NCBI RefSeq assembly: GCF_001514125.1
Contig: NZ_KQ948553.1
Span: forward strand, 1-64,000
DNA from: Streptomyces longwoodensis
GTDB taxonomy: Bacteria; Actinomycetota; Actinomycetes; Streptomycetales; Streptomycetaceae
Direction: 5' to 3'
Length of the DNA stretch: 64,000 nucleotides
This document shows, piece after piece, positions 37,043 through 45,201 of this stretch; position 1 is the first letter of the stretch; every line of letters begins with the position of its first letter. Position numbers and translations under genes: made by a program. The notes under the pieces are model-generated. The model made no database searches, was not told the origin of the DNA, and saw only the letters and a program-made list of their open reading frames with translations.

Positions 37043-37062
37043 GCTAACTACCGTTAAGTAAC
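37043..37062. promoter_or_regulatory. Possible TetR-type operator upstream of acyl-CoA dehydrogenase
   Basis: Imperfect palindrome around GCTAACTACCGTTAAGTAACC in an otherwise GC-rich gap, ~35-55 bp upstream of the start. A minus-strand TAGGGT (37061-37066) next to it could be the -10. Such sites often bind fatty-acid-responsive repressors; no regulator gene is adjacent. Confidence 0.35.
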
Positions 37063-37230
37063 CCTAATTTTAGAGGCCGCCCGCCCGGCGTGAAGACGTG
37101 ACCTTGACGACAAGCGGGAACGACCGGGAGGAACCCCGCGCGGAACCCGCCGATCCGCCCGGCTCGGGGTCGTGCCGCGCCCCGGATATGCTCGGGCGCG
37201 CAGCGAACGACGTCCACCCCAGGAGCATCC

Positions 37231-38577
37231 ATGGCCGCCCTCAGGATCACCGTGATCGGCACCGGCTACCTCGGCGCCACCCACGCCGCCGCCATGGCCG
37301 AGCTGGGTTTCGAGGTGCTCGGGCTGGACGTCGTACCGGAGAAGATCGCGCTGCTGGAGCGCGGTGAGACCCCGATGTACGAGCCGGGCCTCGACGAGCT
37401 GCTGCGCCGGCACGTGCCCGGGTTCGAGGGGTCCAGCGGGCGCCTGCGGTTCACCACCGACTGGGCCGAGGTGGGCGCGTTCGGCGACGTGCACTTCCTG
37501 TGCGTGAACACCCCGCAGAAGCACGGCGAGTACGCCTGTGACATGTCCTACGTCGACTCCGCCGTGGCCTCCCTCGCGCCGCACCTGACCCGGCCCGCGC
37601 TGATCGTCGGCAAGTCGACCGTGCCCGTCGGGTCGGCGGACCGGCTCGCCGCGTACCTCGCCGCGCACGCGCCCGCCGGGGAGGACGCCGAGCTGGCCTG
37701 GAACCCGGAGTTCCTGCGCGAGGGCTTCGCCGTCGAGGACACGCTGCACCCGGACCGGATCGTCGTCGGCGTGCGCAGCGAGCGCGCCGAGCGGACCCTG
37801 CGCCAGGTGTACGCCACGCCGGTCGCCGAGGGCTCGCCCTTCGTGGTCACCGACTTCCCGACCGCCGAGCTGGTGAAGACGTCCGCCAACTCCTTCCTCG
37901 CCACCAAGATCTCCTTCATCAACGCGATGGCGGAGGTCTGCGAGGCCGCGGGCGGTGACGTGGCCAAGCTCGCCGAGGCCATCGGGTACGACGACCGGAT
38001 CGGGCGCAAGTTCCTGCGGGCCGGGATCGGCTTCGGCGGCGGCTGCCTGCCCAAGGACATCCGGGCCTTCATGGCGCGCGCGGGCGAGCTGGGCGCCGAC
38101 CAGGCGCTGACCTTCCTGCGCGAGATCGACTCGATCAACATGCGCCAGCGCGGCCAGATGGTCGAGCTGGCCCGGCAGGCGCTGGGCGGCGGGCCGTTCC
38201 TGGGCCGGCGGGTCGCCGTGCTGGGCGCCACCTTCAAGCCCGACTCCGACGACGTGCGGGACTCGCCCGCGCTGAACGTCGCCGGGCAGATCCACCTCCA
38301 GGGCGGCCAGGTCACCGTGTACGACCCCAAGGGCATGGACAACGCCCGGCGGGTCTTCCCGACCCTCGGCTACGCGCCCACCGCGCTGGACGCGGTCCGC
38401 GGCGCGGACGTGGTGCTGCACCTGACGGAGTGGCGGGAGTTCCGCGAGCTGGACCCGGCGGCGCTGGGCGAGGTCGCCAAGGCCCGCGTCATCCTCGACG
38501 GCCGCAACGCCCTCGACCCCGAGCTGTGGCGCAAGGCGGGCTGGACGTACCGGGCGATGGGCCGCCCGACGGCCTGA
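37231..38577 (+). CDS. UDP-glucose 6-dehydrogenase
   Basis: Oxidises UDP-glucose to UDP-glucuronate using two NAD+, supplying precursor for acidic surface polysaccharides. The 448-residue protein has the N-terminal Rossmann motif ITVIGTGYLGATHAAAMAELG, NPEFLREGFAVEDTLHPDRIV, the catalytic cysteine at residue 272 in GFGGGCLPKDIRAF, and the C-terminal domain LGATFKPDSDDVRDSPALN. ATG follows AGGAGC. A TATGCT box at 37187-37192 may be its -10. GDP-mannose dehydrogenases share these motifs, so substrate is probable rather than certain. Confidence 0.94.
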   Translation: MAALRITVIGTGYLGATHAAAMAELGFEVLGLDVVPEKIALLERGETPMYEPGLDELLRRHVPGFEGSSGRLRFTTDWAEVGAFGDVHFLCVNTPQKHGEYACDMSYVDSAVASLAPHLTRPALIVGKSTVPVGSADRLAAYLAAHAPAGEDAELAWNPEFLREGFAVEDTLHPDRIVVGVRSERAERTLRQVYATPVAEGSPFVVTDFPTAELVKTSANSFLATKISFINAMAEVCEAAGGDVAKLAEAIGYDDRIGRKFLRAGIGFGGGCLPKDIRAFMARAGELGADQALTFLREIDSINMRQRGQMVELARQALGGGPFLGRRVAVLGATFKPDSDDVRDSPALNVAGQIHLQGGQVTVYDPKGMDNARRVFPTLGYAPTALDAVRGADVVLHLTEWREFRELDPAALGEVAKARVILDGRNALDPELWRKAGWTYRAMGRPTA

Positions 38578-38681
38578 CGGCCCTCTGTCCTGACGACCCG
38601 ACGGCCCCACGACCTGACGGCTGACCCCTGACCGCTGACGGCCCGACCCCCGGAAGCCCGACCGCGAGCGCCGGACGGCGA

Positions 38682-38714
38682 CCGGTTCGGCCGAGGCTCA
38701 GTCGGCCGAACCGG
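38682..38714 (+). terminator. Terminator after UDP-glucose dehydrogenase
   Basis: Perfect 13-bp stem CCGGTTCGGCCGA (38682-38694) with its complement (38702-38714), 7-nt loop. The 100 bp before it are a low-complexity stretch of CTGACGG-like words. Confidence 0.75.
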
Positions 38715-38750
38715 CGCCTGGCTGCATTCTGCACCACCGCGCTGGGCCGT

Positions 38751-38937
38751 AGGCCGTGTCTTTCGGATCACCCCGGGGCCGCGGGGCTTGGCACGCACAT
38801 CTGCCGCGTTGTCGTCGGTTGCCGATGCTCCGCATCGACGCCCTCCTCCGCCTTGCAGCTGCACGCACCAAGCCACGCTCACCGGCACTGTCAAGGCGCC
38901 GTCGGTCCGTGTCGGGCTGATCCGAAAGACACGGCCT
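38751..38937. mobile_element. MITE-like element with perfect 20-bp terminal inverted repeats
   Basis: AGGCCGTGTCTTTCGGATCA (38751-38770) is exactly complementary to 38918-38937. The 187-bp element has subterminal inverted GGCTTGG (38786-38792)/CCAAGCC and a small internal hairpin CGATGC/GCATCG, and no ORF of its own worth calling. Its right end stops one base short of the CGNR gene stop codon. No obvious target duplication. It looks like a non-autonomous transposon end pair. Confidence 0.6.
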
Positions 38938-38938
38938 C

Positions 38939-39442
38939 TCAGCGCACCTTCTCCCGGTACCGGCGCATCTTGGCGCGGGCCCCGCAGACCTGCATGGAGC
39001 ACCAGCGGCCGCGGCCGGCCGGGCTGCGGTCGTAGTACGCCCAGTGGCAGGTGTCCGCCTCGCACGCCTTGAGCCGGGTCCAGGTGCCCGCGACCAGGGC
39101 CTCGGCGACGGCGCCGGCCACCCGGGACAGCAGGGGGCCGTCGTCGGCCCGCAGCGCGGCGGAGCCGTCCCGCTCGTCCACGGCGAGGTACAGGGGCGCG
39201 GCGGCCAGCAGGTCGCCGAGCGGTGTCACCGCGCGGTGGGGCGGATGGCCGGCGTGGGCGAGCAGGGTGGCGCGCAGCGACTCGCGCAGGGCGCGCGCCC
39301 CGGCGAGCCCGTCCGCGCCGATCCCGAAGCGCGCCCGGACGTCCTCCCGGTCGAGGGCGTCGACGTCCGACTCGATGTCCAGGGTGTTGACCAGGGCCTC
39401 GACCAGCGCCAGCCCTCCCGGTGCGGGCGATCGCTCACTCAT
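38939..39442 (-). CDS. CGNR zinc-finger domain protein (putative regulator)
   Basis: A 167-residue protein of the ABATE/CGNR family, thought to be stress-linked transcription regulators. The C-terminal zinc finger is LKACEADTCHWAYYDRSPAGRGRWCSMQVCGARAKMRRYR, with four cysteines, the CGNR-type motif appearing as CGAR. The N-terminal ~110 residues form the helical ABATE domain (LALVEALVNTLDIE). It is divergent from two VOC genes across a region with symmetric GGTAAC/GTTACC sites, so it may regulate itself and them. The MITE-like element abuts its 3' end. Confidence 0.88.
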   Translation of the reverse strand: MSERSPAPGGLALVEALVNTLDIESDVDALDREDVRARFGIGADGLAGARALRESLRATLLAHAGHPPHRAVTPLGDLLAAAPLYLAVDERDGSAALRADDGPLLSRVAGAVAEALVAGTWTRLKACEADTCHWAYYDRSPAGRGRWCSMQVCGARAKMRRYREKVR

Positions 39443-39485
39443 GGCTGCACGCTACCTTCCGCGTTTCCGCGTTTCCCCTTGCGAC

Positions 39486-39545
39486 GTTACCTGCCATGGG
39501 CCAGCATGGGGTAACCGTTACCGGTTGCCCGCGTTCATGGGTAAC
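39486..39545. promoter_or_regulatory. Symmetric operator array between CGNR and VOC genes
   Basis: Four hexamers: GTTACC (39486-39491), GGTAAC (39510-39515), GTTACC (39517-39522), GGTAAC (39540-39545). The middle two form a perfect palindrome GGTAAC-C-GTTACC, and the outer two are 18 and 17 bp away in mirror orientation. This regularity suggests cooperative binding of a dimeric regulator over the divergent promoters. Confidence 0.5.
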
Positions 39546-39567
39546 CCGCGACTTCGAGGAGGAAGTC

Positions 39568-39927
39568 ATGGCTCTCGCCAAGCTGGGCGCCGTCGTCCTG
39601 GACTGTCCCGACCCGCACGCGCTGGCCGGTTTCTACGCCGAGGTGCTGGGCGGCACGCCCGAGGGCGACGACGCGTGGGTCGACCTGAAGGTGCCCGACG
39701 GGCCGACGCTGGCCTTCCAGACGGCGCCCGGGTTCGTACCGCCGCGCTGGCCCGCGCCGGACCACTCCCAGCAGTTCCACCTGGACGTCACGGTGGAGGA
39801 CCTTGACGCGGCGGAGAAGGCGGTTCTGGCACTCGGCGCGAAGCCGCTGGACGCGGAGGACCGCTCGCGCACCTTCCGGGTTTACGCGGACCCGGCCGGG
39901 CACCCGTTCTGCCTGTGCGCCTGCTGA
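39568..39927 (+). CDS. VOC (glyoxalase/bleomycin-resistance fold) protein A
   Basis: A 119-residue vicinal-oxygen-chelate fold protein, ATG after GAGGAGGAA. Motifs VVLDCPDPHALAGFYAEVLGG, SQQFHLDVTVEDLDAAEKAVLALGAK and VYADPAGHPFCLC are those of the 'glyoxalase-like' subgroup widespread in actinobacteria. Substrate unknown. It is followed 25 bp later by a paralogue and is divergent from the CGNR gene. Confidence 0.88.
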   Translation: MALAKLGAVVLDCPDPHALAGFYAEVLGGTPEGDDAWVDLKVPDGPTLAFQTAPGFVPPRWPAPDHSQQFHLDVTVEDLDAAEKAVLALGAKPLDAEDRSRTFRVYADPAGHPFCLCAC

Positions 39928-39952
39928 CCCGACCGACCTGGAGGTCCCCGAG

Positions 39953-40351
39953 ATGCCGAGCGCGGTACGCCTGCGGAACGTCGTGATCGACTGCCCCGAC
40001 CCCCTCGCCCTCGCCCGGTTCTACGCGGCCCTCGCCGGCGGCGCCCCGGAGGCGGAGGACGACGAGTGGGTGACGCTGCGGGTGCCGGAGGGGCCGCGGC
40101 TGGCCTTCCAGCGCGCCGAGGAGTTCGTGCCGCCCGAGTGGCCGAGCGGCGACCGCTCCCAGCAGTTCCACCTCGACTTCGACGCGGGGTCGACGTGGGA
40201 GGAGCTCGACGCGGCCCACGAGAAGGTCCTGGGGCTCGGGGCGCGTGCGCTGGACGTGGAGGACCGGGAGAAGAAGGACTTCATGGTGTACGCCGACCCG
40301 GCCGGCCACCCGTTCTGCCTGTGCCGGATCGACGTGGAGAACCGGCTCTAG
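39953..40351 (+). CDS. VOC fold protein B
   Basis: A 132-residue paralogue of the preceding VOC protein (VVIDCPDPLALARFYAALAGG, SQQFHLDFDAGSTWEELDAAHEKVLGLGARALD, VYADPAGHPFCLC), with a small insertion. ATG follows CTGGAGG. The pair is clearly a tandem duplication and probably co-transcribed. Function unknown; possible roles are small-molecule binding or resistance. Confidence 0.87.
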   Translation: MPSAVRLRNVVIDCPDPLALARFYAALAGGAPEAEDDEWVTLRVPEGPRLAFQRAEEFVPPEWPSGDRSQQFHLDFDAGSTWEELDAAHEKVLGLGARALDVEDREKKDFMVYADPAGHPFCLCRIDVENRL

Positions 40352-40382
40352 GAGCTGTCCTGGGTCCGGGTCCAGCCGCCCG

Positions 40383-41498
40383 TCAGCCGTCCAGTTCCGC
40401 GATCGTCGCCGTGGACGGCTCGCGGCGCTCCCGGGCCGAGCGGGCGACGAAGTCGGCGGTGCGCAGCACGCGCTGGACGTTGCCCCAGGTGAGCAGGGCG
40501 ATGTCGGACTCCGGCCAGCCCCGCCGCAGGAGTTCGGCGATCAGCCGCGGGTAGCCCGAGGCGTCGGCGAGCTCCTGGGGGTGGGCGACGCCGGCGTCGT
40601 AGGTGCCGGACAGGCCCACGCAGTCCGGGCCGGCCAGGGCGCGCACGTGGTCGAGGTGGTCGGCGACGTCGCGGACGGTCGGGCCGGTCTGCTCGGCCGT
40701 CAGCGGCACCAGGCACAGCCCCTTGGCCGCGCCCAGCCCGGTGAGCAGGGAGTCGGGCAGGTTGTCGGGGTGGGGGCGCAGGGAGCGGGCGGCTGAGCGG
40801 GTGCACAGCACCGGGGTGCGGGACAGCGCGAGGACGCGGGTGATGGTGGCCTCGGAGGCGCCGGAGAGGTCGGCGACCACGCCGAGCCGGTTCATCTCCC
40901 GCACGACCTCCTCGCCGAACCGGGTCAGCCCGGCCCCGCTCGCCCAGGAGGTGCCGGCCAGCGTCAGCACGCGCAGCCCGAGCGTGTGCAGGGCGCGCAG
41001 GATGCCGAGGGAGTCGTCGAGCGCGGCGGCGGTCGCCGGGCCGAGCAGGACGGCGATCCGGCCGCAGTTGCGGGCGTCGATGACGTGCCCGGCCGAGCGG
41101 GCCAGCCGCAGCCCCTCGGGGTGGGCCTTGATCACCGAGCGGACCAGGTCGAGCTGTTCCAGGGTGGCGCCGACGGCCCGGTCGGCGGCCAGGCCCTCGG
41201 GCAGGTGCAGCGACCAGAACAGCGCGCCGACGTGGCCCTCGCGCAGCCGGGGCACGTCGGTGTCGACGGCGCTCTCGCCCTCCTCCAGGTCGTACCAGGG
41301 CAGGTGGCGCAGCACCCAGGGCAGTCCGGTGTAGCCGTCGGCGACCGGGTGGTCGTCCAGGAGGGCGTGGGCGCGTGCCAGGGGGTCGCCGGAGGGGCCG
41401 GGTGCGTCCAGGAGGTCCAGCGGGTCCGCGAACGGGTCCTCCAGCGGCAGCGCCGCGACCTCGGTCATGGGGTGCACTTCGTCCTGGAGGTCGGCCAT
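40383..41498 (-). CDS. Renal-dipeptidase-fold protein lacking all metal ligands (pseudoenzyme)
   Basis: A 371-residue member of the membrane dipeptidase family (M19) aligned easily with the active paralogue next door, yet the metal and catalytic residues are all replaced. HND becomes YTG (Y56, G58), the bridging Glu in MGAEGG becomes A155 (LLGPATA), DLSH becomes DLSG (G213), FSHSSS becomes CTRSAA (R234), and GGDYDG becomes SGTYDAG (T299). The fold-defining regions ([50 protein letters not shown]) remain. It has an extra ~35-residue N-terminus. Likely non-catalytic, perhaps a binding or regulatory partner. Start ATG 41498. Confidence 0.88.
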   Translation of the reverse strand: MADLQDEVHPMTEVAALPLEDPFADPLDLLDAPGPSGDPLARAHALLDDHPVADGYTGLPWVLRHLPWYDLEEGESAVDTDVPRLREGHVGALFWSLHLPEGLAADRAVGATLEQLDLVRSVIKAHPEGLRLARSAGHVIDARNCGRIAVLLGPATAAALDDSLGILRALHTLGLRVLTLAGTSWASGAGLTRFGEEVVREMNRLGVVADLSGASEATITRVLALSRTPVLCTRSAARSLRPHPDNLPDSLLTGLGAAKGLCLVPLTAEQTGPTVRDVADHLDHVRALAGPDCVGLSGTYDAGVAHPQELADASGYPRLIAELLRRGWPESDIALLTWGNVQRVLRTADFVARSARERREPSTATIAELDG

Positions 41499-41635
41499 GG
41501 CGGTCTCCGTACGGGTCGACCGGCGCCGCCCTCCGGCGCCGTGATCAGCAGTACCGACACCGTCGCACGGGGGCCGGGCGGCTTCCTGGTGGGTGGAGCC
41601 GTTCGGGTGCTCCGCCTCCGCCCACCAGGCAGCGG

Positions 41636-42823
41636 TCAGCCGTCGAGCGCCTCGAGGGTGGCGTGGGAGGGGGCGCTCGTCTCCCGCAGGGCGCGGGACA
41701 CGTCCTCCGCGGCGCCCAGCACCCGCACCGCGTTCTGCCAGGTCAGCTTGGCCAGGTCGGCCCTGGACCAGCCGCGGTCGAGCAGTTCGGCGAGGAGGTT
41801 GGGGTAGCCGGAGACGTCGGCCAGGCCCTCGGGGGTGAAGGCCGTGCCGTCGTAGTCGCCGCCGATGCCGAGGTGGTCGACGCCCGCCACCTCGCGCATG
41901 TGGTCGAGGTGGTCGGCGACCGTGGCGACGGTGGCGACCGGGCGCGGGTGGCCCTCCTCGAAGGCCTGGTGCACCTTCATCGCCTCGGCGGTGCCGTCGA
42001 GGTGGTGGAAGCCGTGGGCCCGCAGGTTGTCGTCCGCGGCGGCGGTCCAGTCGACGGCGGCCTGGAGCACGAACTTCGGCACGAACGTCACCATCGCCAC
42101 ACCGCCGTTGGCGGGCAGCCGCTCCAGGACGTCGTCGGGGATGTTGCGCGGGTGGTCGCACACGGCCCGCGAGGAGGAGTGGGAGAAGATCACCGGGGCG
42201 GTGGAGGTGTCCAGCGCGTCCCGCATGGTCGTCGGCGCCACGTGCGAGAGGTCGACCAGCATGCCGAGCCGGTTCATCTCCCGCACGACCTCGCGGCCGA
42301 ACGCGGTCAGACCGCCCGCCCTCGGCTCGTCGGTCGCCGAGTCCGCCCAGTCCACGTTGTCGTTGTGGGTGAGCGTCATGTAGCGCACGCCGAGCGCGTA
42401 CAGCCCGCGCAGCACGCCGAGGGAGTTGGCGATGGAGTGGCCGCCCTCGGCGCCCATGAGGGAGGCGATGCGGCCCTCGGAGCGGGCCGCCTCCATGTCC
42501 GCCGCCGTCAGCGCGGCCCCCAGGTCCCGCGGGTGGCGGTCGATGAGCCGCCGCACGCAGTCGATCTGCTCCAGCGTGGCCGGCACCGGGTCGGGCAGGT
42601 CGGACCGCACGTACACGGACCAGTACTGGGCCCCGACCCCGCCCTCGCGCAGCCGCGGCAGGTCGGTGTGCAGGTGCGCGTCCTGGCGTACGGCGATGTC
42701 GCGGGCGGCGAGGTCGTAGTGGACCTGCTCGCGCAGCGCCCAGGGCAGGTCGTTGTGGCCGTCGACCACGGGGAACTCGCGCAGCAGCTCGCGGGCCCGG
42801 TCCAGGGAGGTCACCGCGGTCAC
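41636..42823 (-). CDS. Membrane dipeptidase family (M19) dipeptidase
   Basis: A 395-residue zinc dipeptidase with intact site: [10 protein letters not shown] (H23, D25), MGAEGGHS (E126), DLSHVAP (H194), [19 protein letters not shown] (H215) and GGDYDGT (D323). The family cleaves dipeptides, including D-residue-containing ones. No signal peptide, so probably cytoplasmic. Its GTG start overlaps the purE stop (GTGA), placing it in the purK-purE operon. The degenerate paralogue follows after ~137 bp. Confidence 0.92.
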   Translation of the reverse strand: MTAVTSLDRARELLREFPVVDGHNDLPWALREQVHYDLAARDIAVRQDAHLHTDLPRLREGGVGAQYWSVYVRSDLPDPVPATLEQIDCVRRLIDRHPRDLGAALTAADMEAARSEGRIASLMGAEGGHSIANSLGVLRGLYALGVRYMTLTHNDNVDWADSATDEPRAGGLTAFGREVVREMNRLGMLVDLSHVAPTTMRDALDTSTAPVIFSHSSSRAVCDHPRNIPDDVLERLPANGGVAMVTFVPKFVLQAAVDWTAAADDNLRAHGFHHLDGTAEAMKVHQAFEEGHPRPVATVATVADHLDHMREVAGVDHLGIGGDYDGTAFTPEGLADVSGYPNLLAELLDRGWSRADLAKLTWQNAVRVLGAAEDVSRALRETSAPSHATLEALDG

Positions 42824-43347
42824 TTCCCCGTGCCGAAGCCGAAGCCGCCGGCGCCCTCGGCCTTGGCGCGCAGGCGCTTGCCCTTCTCGGTGGCCTGGTC
42901 GTTCAGGTCCTGCTGGAAGTCGCGCATCCGGTTCAGCAGGTCCTCGTCGTGGGCGGCGAGGATGCGGGCGGCCAGCAGGCCGGCGTTGCGGGCGCCGGCG
43001 ACGGAGACGGTCGCCACGGGCACGCCCGCGGGCATCTGCACGATGGACAGCAGGGAGTCCATGCCGTCGAGGTACTTCAGCGGCACGGGCACGCCGATCA
43101 CCGGCAGCGGGGTGACGGAGGCGAGCATGCCGGGCAGGTGGGCGGCGCCGCCCGCGCCGGCGATGATCACCTTCAGGCCCCGGTCGGCGGCCTGCTCGCC
43201 GTAGGCGACCATCTCGCGCGGCATGCGGTGCGCGGAGACCACGTCGACCTCGTAGGCGATCTCGAACTCGTCGAGGGCCTTGGCGGCGGCCTCCATGACG
43301 GGCCAGTCCGAGTCCGACCCCATGACGATGCCAACAACAGGGCTCAT
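42820..43347 (-). CDS. purE: N5-carboxyaminoimidazole ribonucleotide mutase
   Basis: PurE converts N5-CAIR to CAIR in purine synthesis. The 175-residue protein has [17 protein letters not shown], the catalytic His region VVSAHRMP, and [28 protein letters not shown]. The ATG overlaps the purK stop and its own stop overlaps the dipeptidase start, a tightly coupled operon. The C-terminal ~15 residues are a Gly/Lys-rich extension. Confidence 0.97.
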   Translation of the reverse strand: MSPVVGIVMGSDSDWPVMEAAAKALDEFEIAYEVDVVSAHRMPREMVAYGEQAADRGLKVIIAGAGGAAHLPGMLASVTPLPVIGVPVPLKYLDGMDSLLSIVQMPAGVPVATVSVAGARNAGLLAARILAAHDEDLLNRMRDFQQDLNDQATEKGKRLRAKAEGAGGFGFGTGK

Positions 43348-44483
43348 TCGGTGATGGTGCCTCTCAGGTAGCCGGCAGCGTGACGGGCGCGCTCCAGCAC
43401 GTCGTCGAGGTCGTCGCCGTAGGTGTTCACGTGACCGACCTTGCGGCCGGGCTTCACGTCCTTGCCGTACATGTGGATCTTGAGCTGGGGGTCGCGGGCC
43501 ATGCAGTGCAGGTACGCGGAGTACATGTCGGGGAAGTCGCCGCCGAGGACGTTGACCATCACGGTCCACGGGGCGCGCGGGCGCGGGTCGCCGAGCGGCA
43601 GGTCGAGCACGGCGCGCACGTGGTTGGCGAACTGGCTGGTGATCGCGCCGTCCATGCTCCAGTGGCCGGAGTTGTGCGGGCGCATCGCCAGTTCGTTGAC
43701 GAGGATGCGGCCGTCGCGGGTCTGGAACAGCTCGACCGCGAGGTGGCCGACGACGCCGAGTTCCTTGGCGATGGTCAGCGCCATCTCCTCGGCCTCCAGC
43801 GCGAGGGCCGGGTCCAGGCCGGGCGCGGGCGCGATGACCGTGTCGCACACGCCGTCCACCTGGCGGGACTCCACCACCGGGTAGGCGACGGCCTGGCCGT
43901 GCGGGGAGCGCACCACGTTGGCGGCGAGCTCGCGGACGTAGTCGACCTTCTCCTCGGCGAGGACCGGGACGCCCGCCCTGAACGGCTCCTCGGCCTCCTC
44001 GACGGTGTCGACGACCCACACGCCCTTGCCGTCGTAGCCGCCGCGGACGGTCTTCAGGACGACCGGGAACCCCGCGCCCTCCTGGGCGAAGGCGGCCACG
44101 TCCTGCGCGTCGCGCACGATGCGGTGCCGGGGGCACGGCACGCCCAGCGCGTCGAGCCGCGCGCGCATCACGCCCTTGTCCTGGGCGTGCACCAGCGCGT
44201 CCGGGCCGGGGCGCACGGGGATGCCGTCCGCCTCCAGGGCCCGCAGGTGCTCGGTGGGCACGTGCTCGTGGTCGAAGGTGATCACGTCACAGCCGCGCGC
44301 GAACGCGCGCAGCGTCTCCAGGTCGCGGTAGTCGCCCACGACGACGTCGTGGACGACCTGTGCCGCGGAATCCTGCGGAGTGTCACTGAGGAGCTTGAAC
44401 CTGATGCCCAGCGGAATGCCCGCCTCGTGCGTCATGCGCGCGAGCTGGCCACCGCCGACCATGCCGACTACGGGGAACGTCAC
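43344..44483 (-). CDS. purK: N5-carboxyaminoimidazole ribonucleotide synthase
   Basis: PurK carboxylates AIR with ATP and bicarbonate. The 379-residue ATP-grasp protein shows [56 protein letters not shown]. Start GTG 44483 is supported by the TACCCT box 6 nt upstream, which implies a leaderless transcript. First gene of purK-purE-dipeptidase; divergent from gtrA. Confidence 0.96.
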   Translation of the reverse strand: MTFPVVGMVGGGQLARMTHEAGIPLGIRFKLLSDTPQDSAAQVVHDVVVGDYRDLETLRAFARGCDVITFDHEHVPTEHLRALEADGIPVRPGPDALVHAQDKGVMRARLDALGVPCPRHRIVRDAQDVAAFAQEGAGFPVVLKTVRGGYDGKGVWVVDTVEEAEEPFRAGVPVLAEEKVDYVRELAANVVRSPHGQAVAYPVVESRQVDGVCDTVIAPAPGLDPALALEAEEMALTIAKELGVVGHLAVELFQTRDGRILVNELAMRPHNSGHWSMDGAITSQFANHVRAVLDLPLGDPRPRAPWTVMVNVLGGDFPDMYSAYLHCMARDPQLKIHMYGKDVKPGRKVGHVNTYGDDLDDVLERARHAAGYLRGTITE

Positions 44484-44489
44484 ACGCCT

Positions 44490-44518
44490 AGGGTATCGGC
44501 CACGCCGGACGGCCTGAA
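44490..44518 (-). promoter_or_regulatory. Leaderless promoter of purK
   Basis: Minus-strand TTCAGG (44513-44518), 17 bp, TACCCT (44490-44495), then 6 nt to the GTG. Transcription should begin at the start codon. Confidence 0.55.
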
Positions 44519-44618
44519 TCAGTGCCTCCCGCACCGCGGCCACGGGAAACGGACACGCCCGGTGGTTAGCATGGCGGGGTCGAACCATTCGCTGACCCGG
44601 ACGGGGGCCTGCACGACC

Positions 44619-45122
44619 ATGGGACATGGTGCCTCGGGGCTCCGCCGGCTCGTCCACGAGCTGGCCAAGTTCGGCGCGGTCGGCGGCGCGGGCCTGCTCG
44701 TGAACCTCGCCGTCTTCAACCTGGTCCGGCACGTCACCGACCTTCAGGTGGTCCGGGCGAGCGTGATCGCCACGGTGGTGTCGATCGTCTTCAACTACGT
44801 CGGCTTCCGCTACTTCACCTACCGGGACCGCGACAAGAGCGGCCGCACCAAGGAACTCACCCTGTTCCTGCTGTTCAGCGTGGTCGGCCTGGTCATCGAG
44901 AACGGCGTGCTCTACGCGGCGACGTACTGGTGCGGCTGGGACAGCCCGCTGCAGAGCAACGTCTTCAAGTTCGTCGGCATCGGCGTCGCGACCCTGTTCC
45001 GCTTCTGGTCCTACCGCACCTGGGTGTTCCGCGCCCTGCCCGCGCGGGACGCCGTGGCGAGCGCGGAGTCCTTCCTGGAGGCGGACATATCGACCCCCAC
45101 GGCACAGCAGCAGATGAGCTGA
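44619..45122 (+). CDS. GtrA family membrane protein
   Basis: A 167-residue protein with four hydrophobic helices (FGAVGGAGLLVNLAVFNLV, ASVIATVVSIVFNYVGF, LTLFLLFSVVGLVIENGVLY, FKFVGIGVATLFRFWSY), the GtrA/DPMS-type fold thought to help move lipid-linked sugars across the membrane. The NYVGFRYFTY and FRFWSYRTWVF signatures are clear. ATG 44619 is chosen; a TAGCAT -10 at ~44566 overlaps an earlier ATG, excluding that start. Divergent from purK. Confidence 0.9.
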   Translation: MGHGASGLRRLVHELAKFGAVGGAGLLVNLAVFNLVRHVTDLQVVRASVIATVVSIVFNYVGFRYFTYRDRDKSGRTKELTLFLLFSVVGLVIENGVLYAATYWCGWDSPLQSNVFKFVGIGVATLFRFWSYRTWVFRALPARDAVASAESFLEADISTPTAQQQMS

Positions 45123-45201
45123 ACCGGGGTCCCGACGACCGGCGGGAGTGACGGGCGGCCACGGCCGGCCCTCTCCCCCGCCTGGTCCCCCGCCCGACCT
45201 C

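Noticed and set aside
38751..38937. Remnant transposase gene
   Set aside because: No frame in the element shows transposase motifs; only the ends look mobile.
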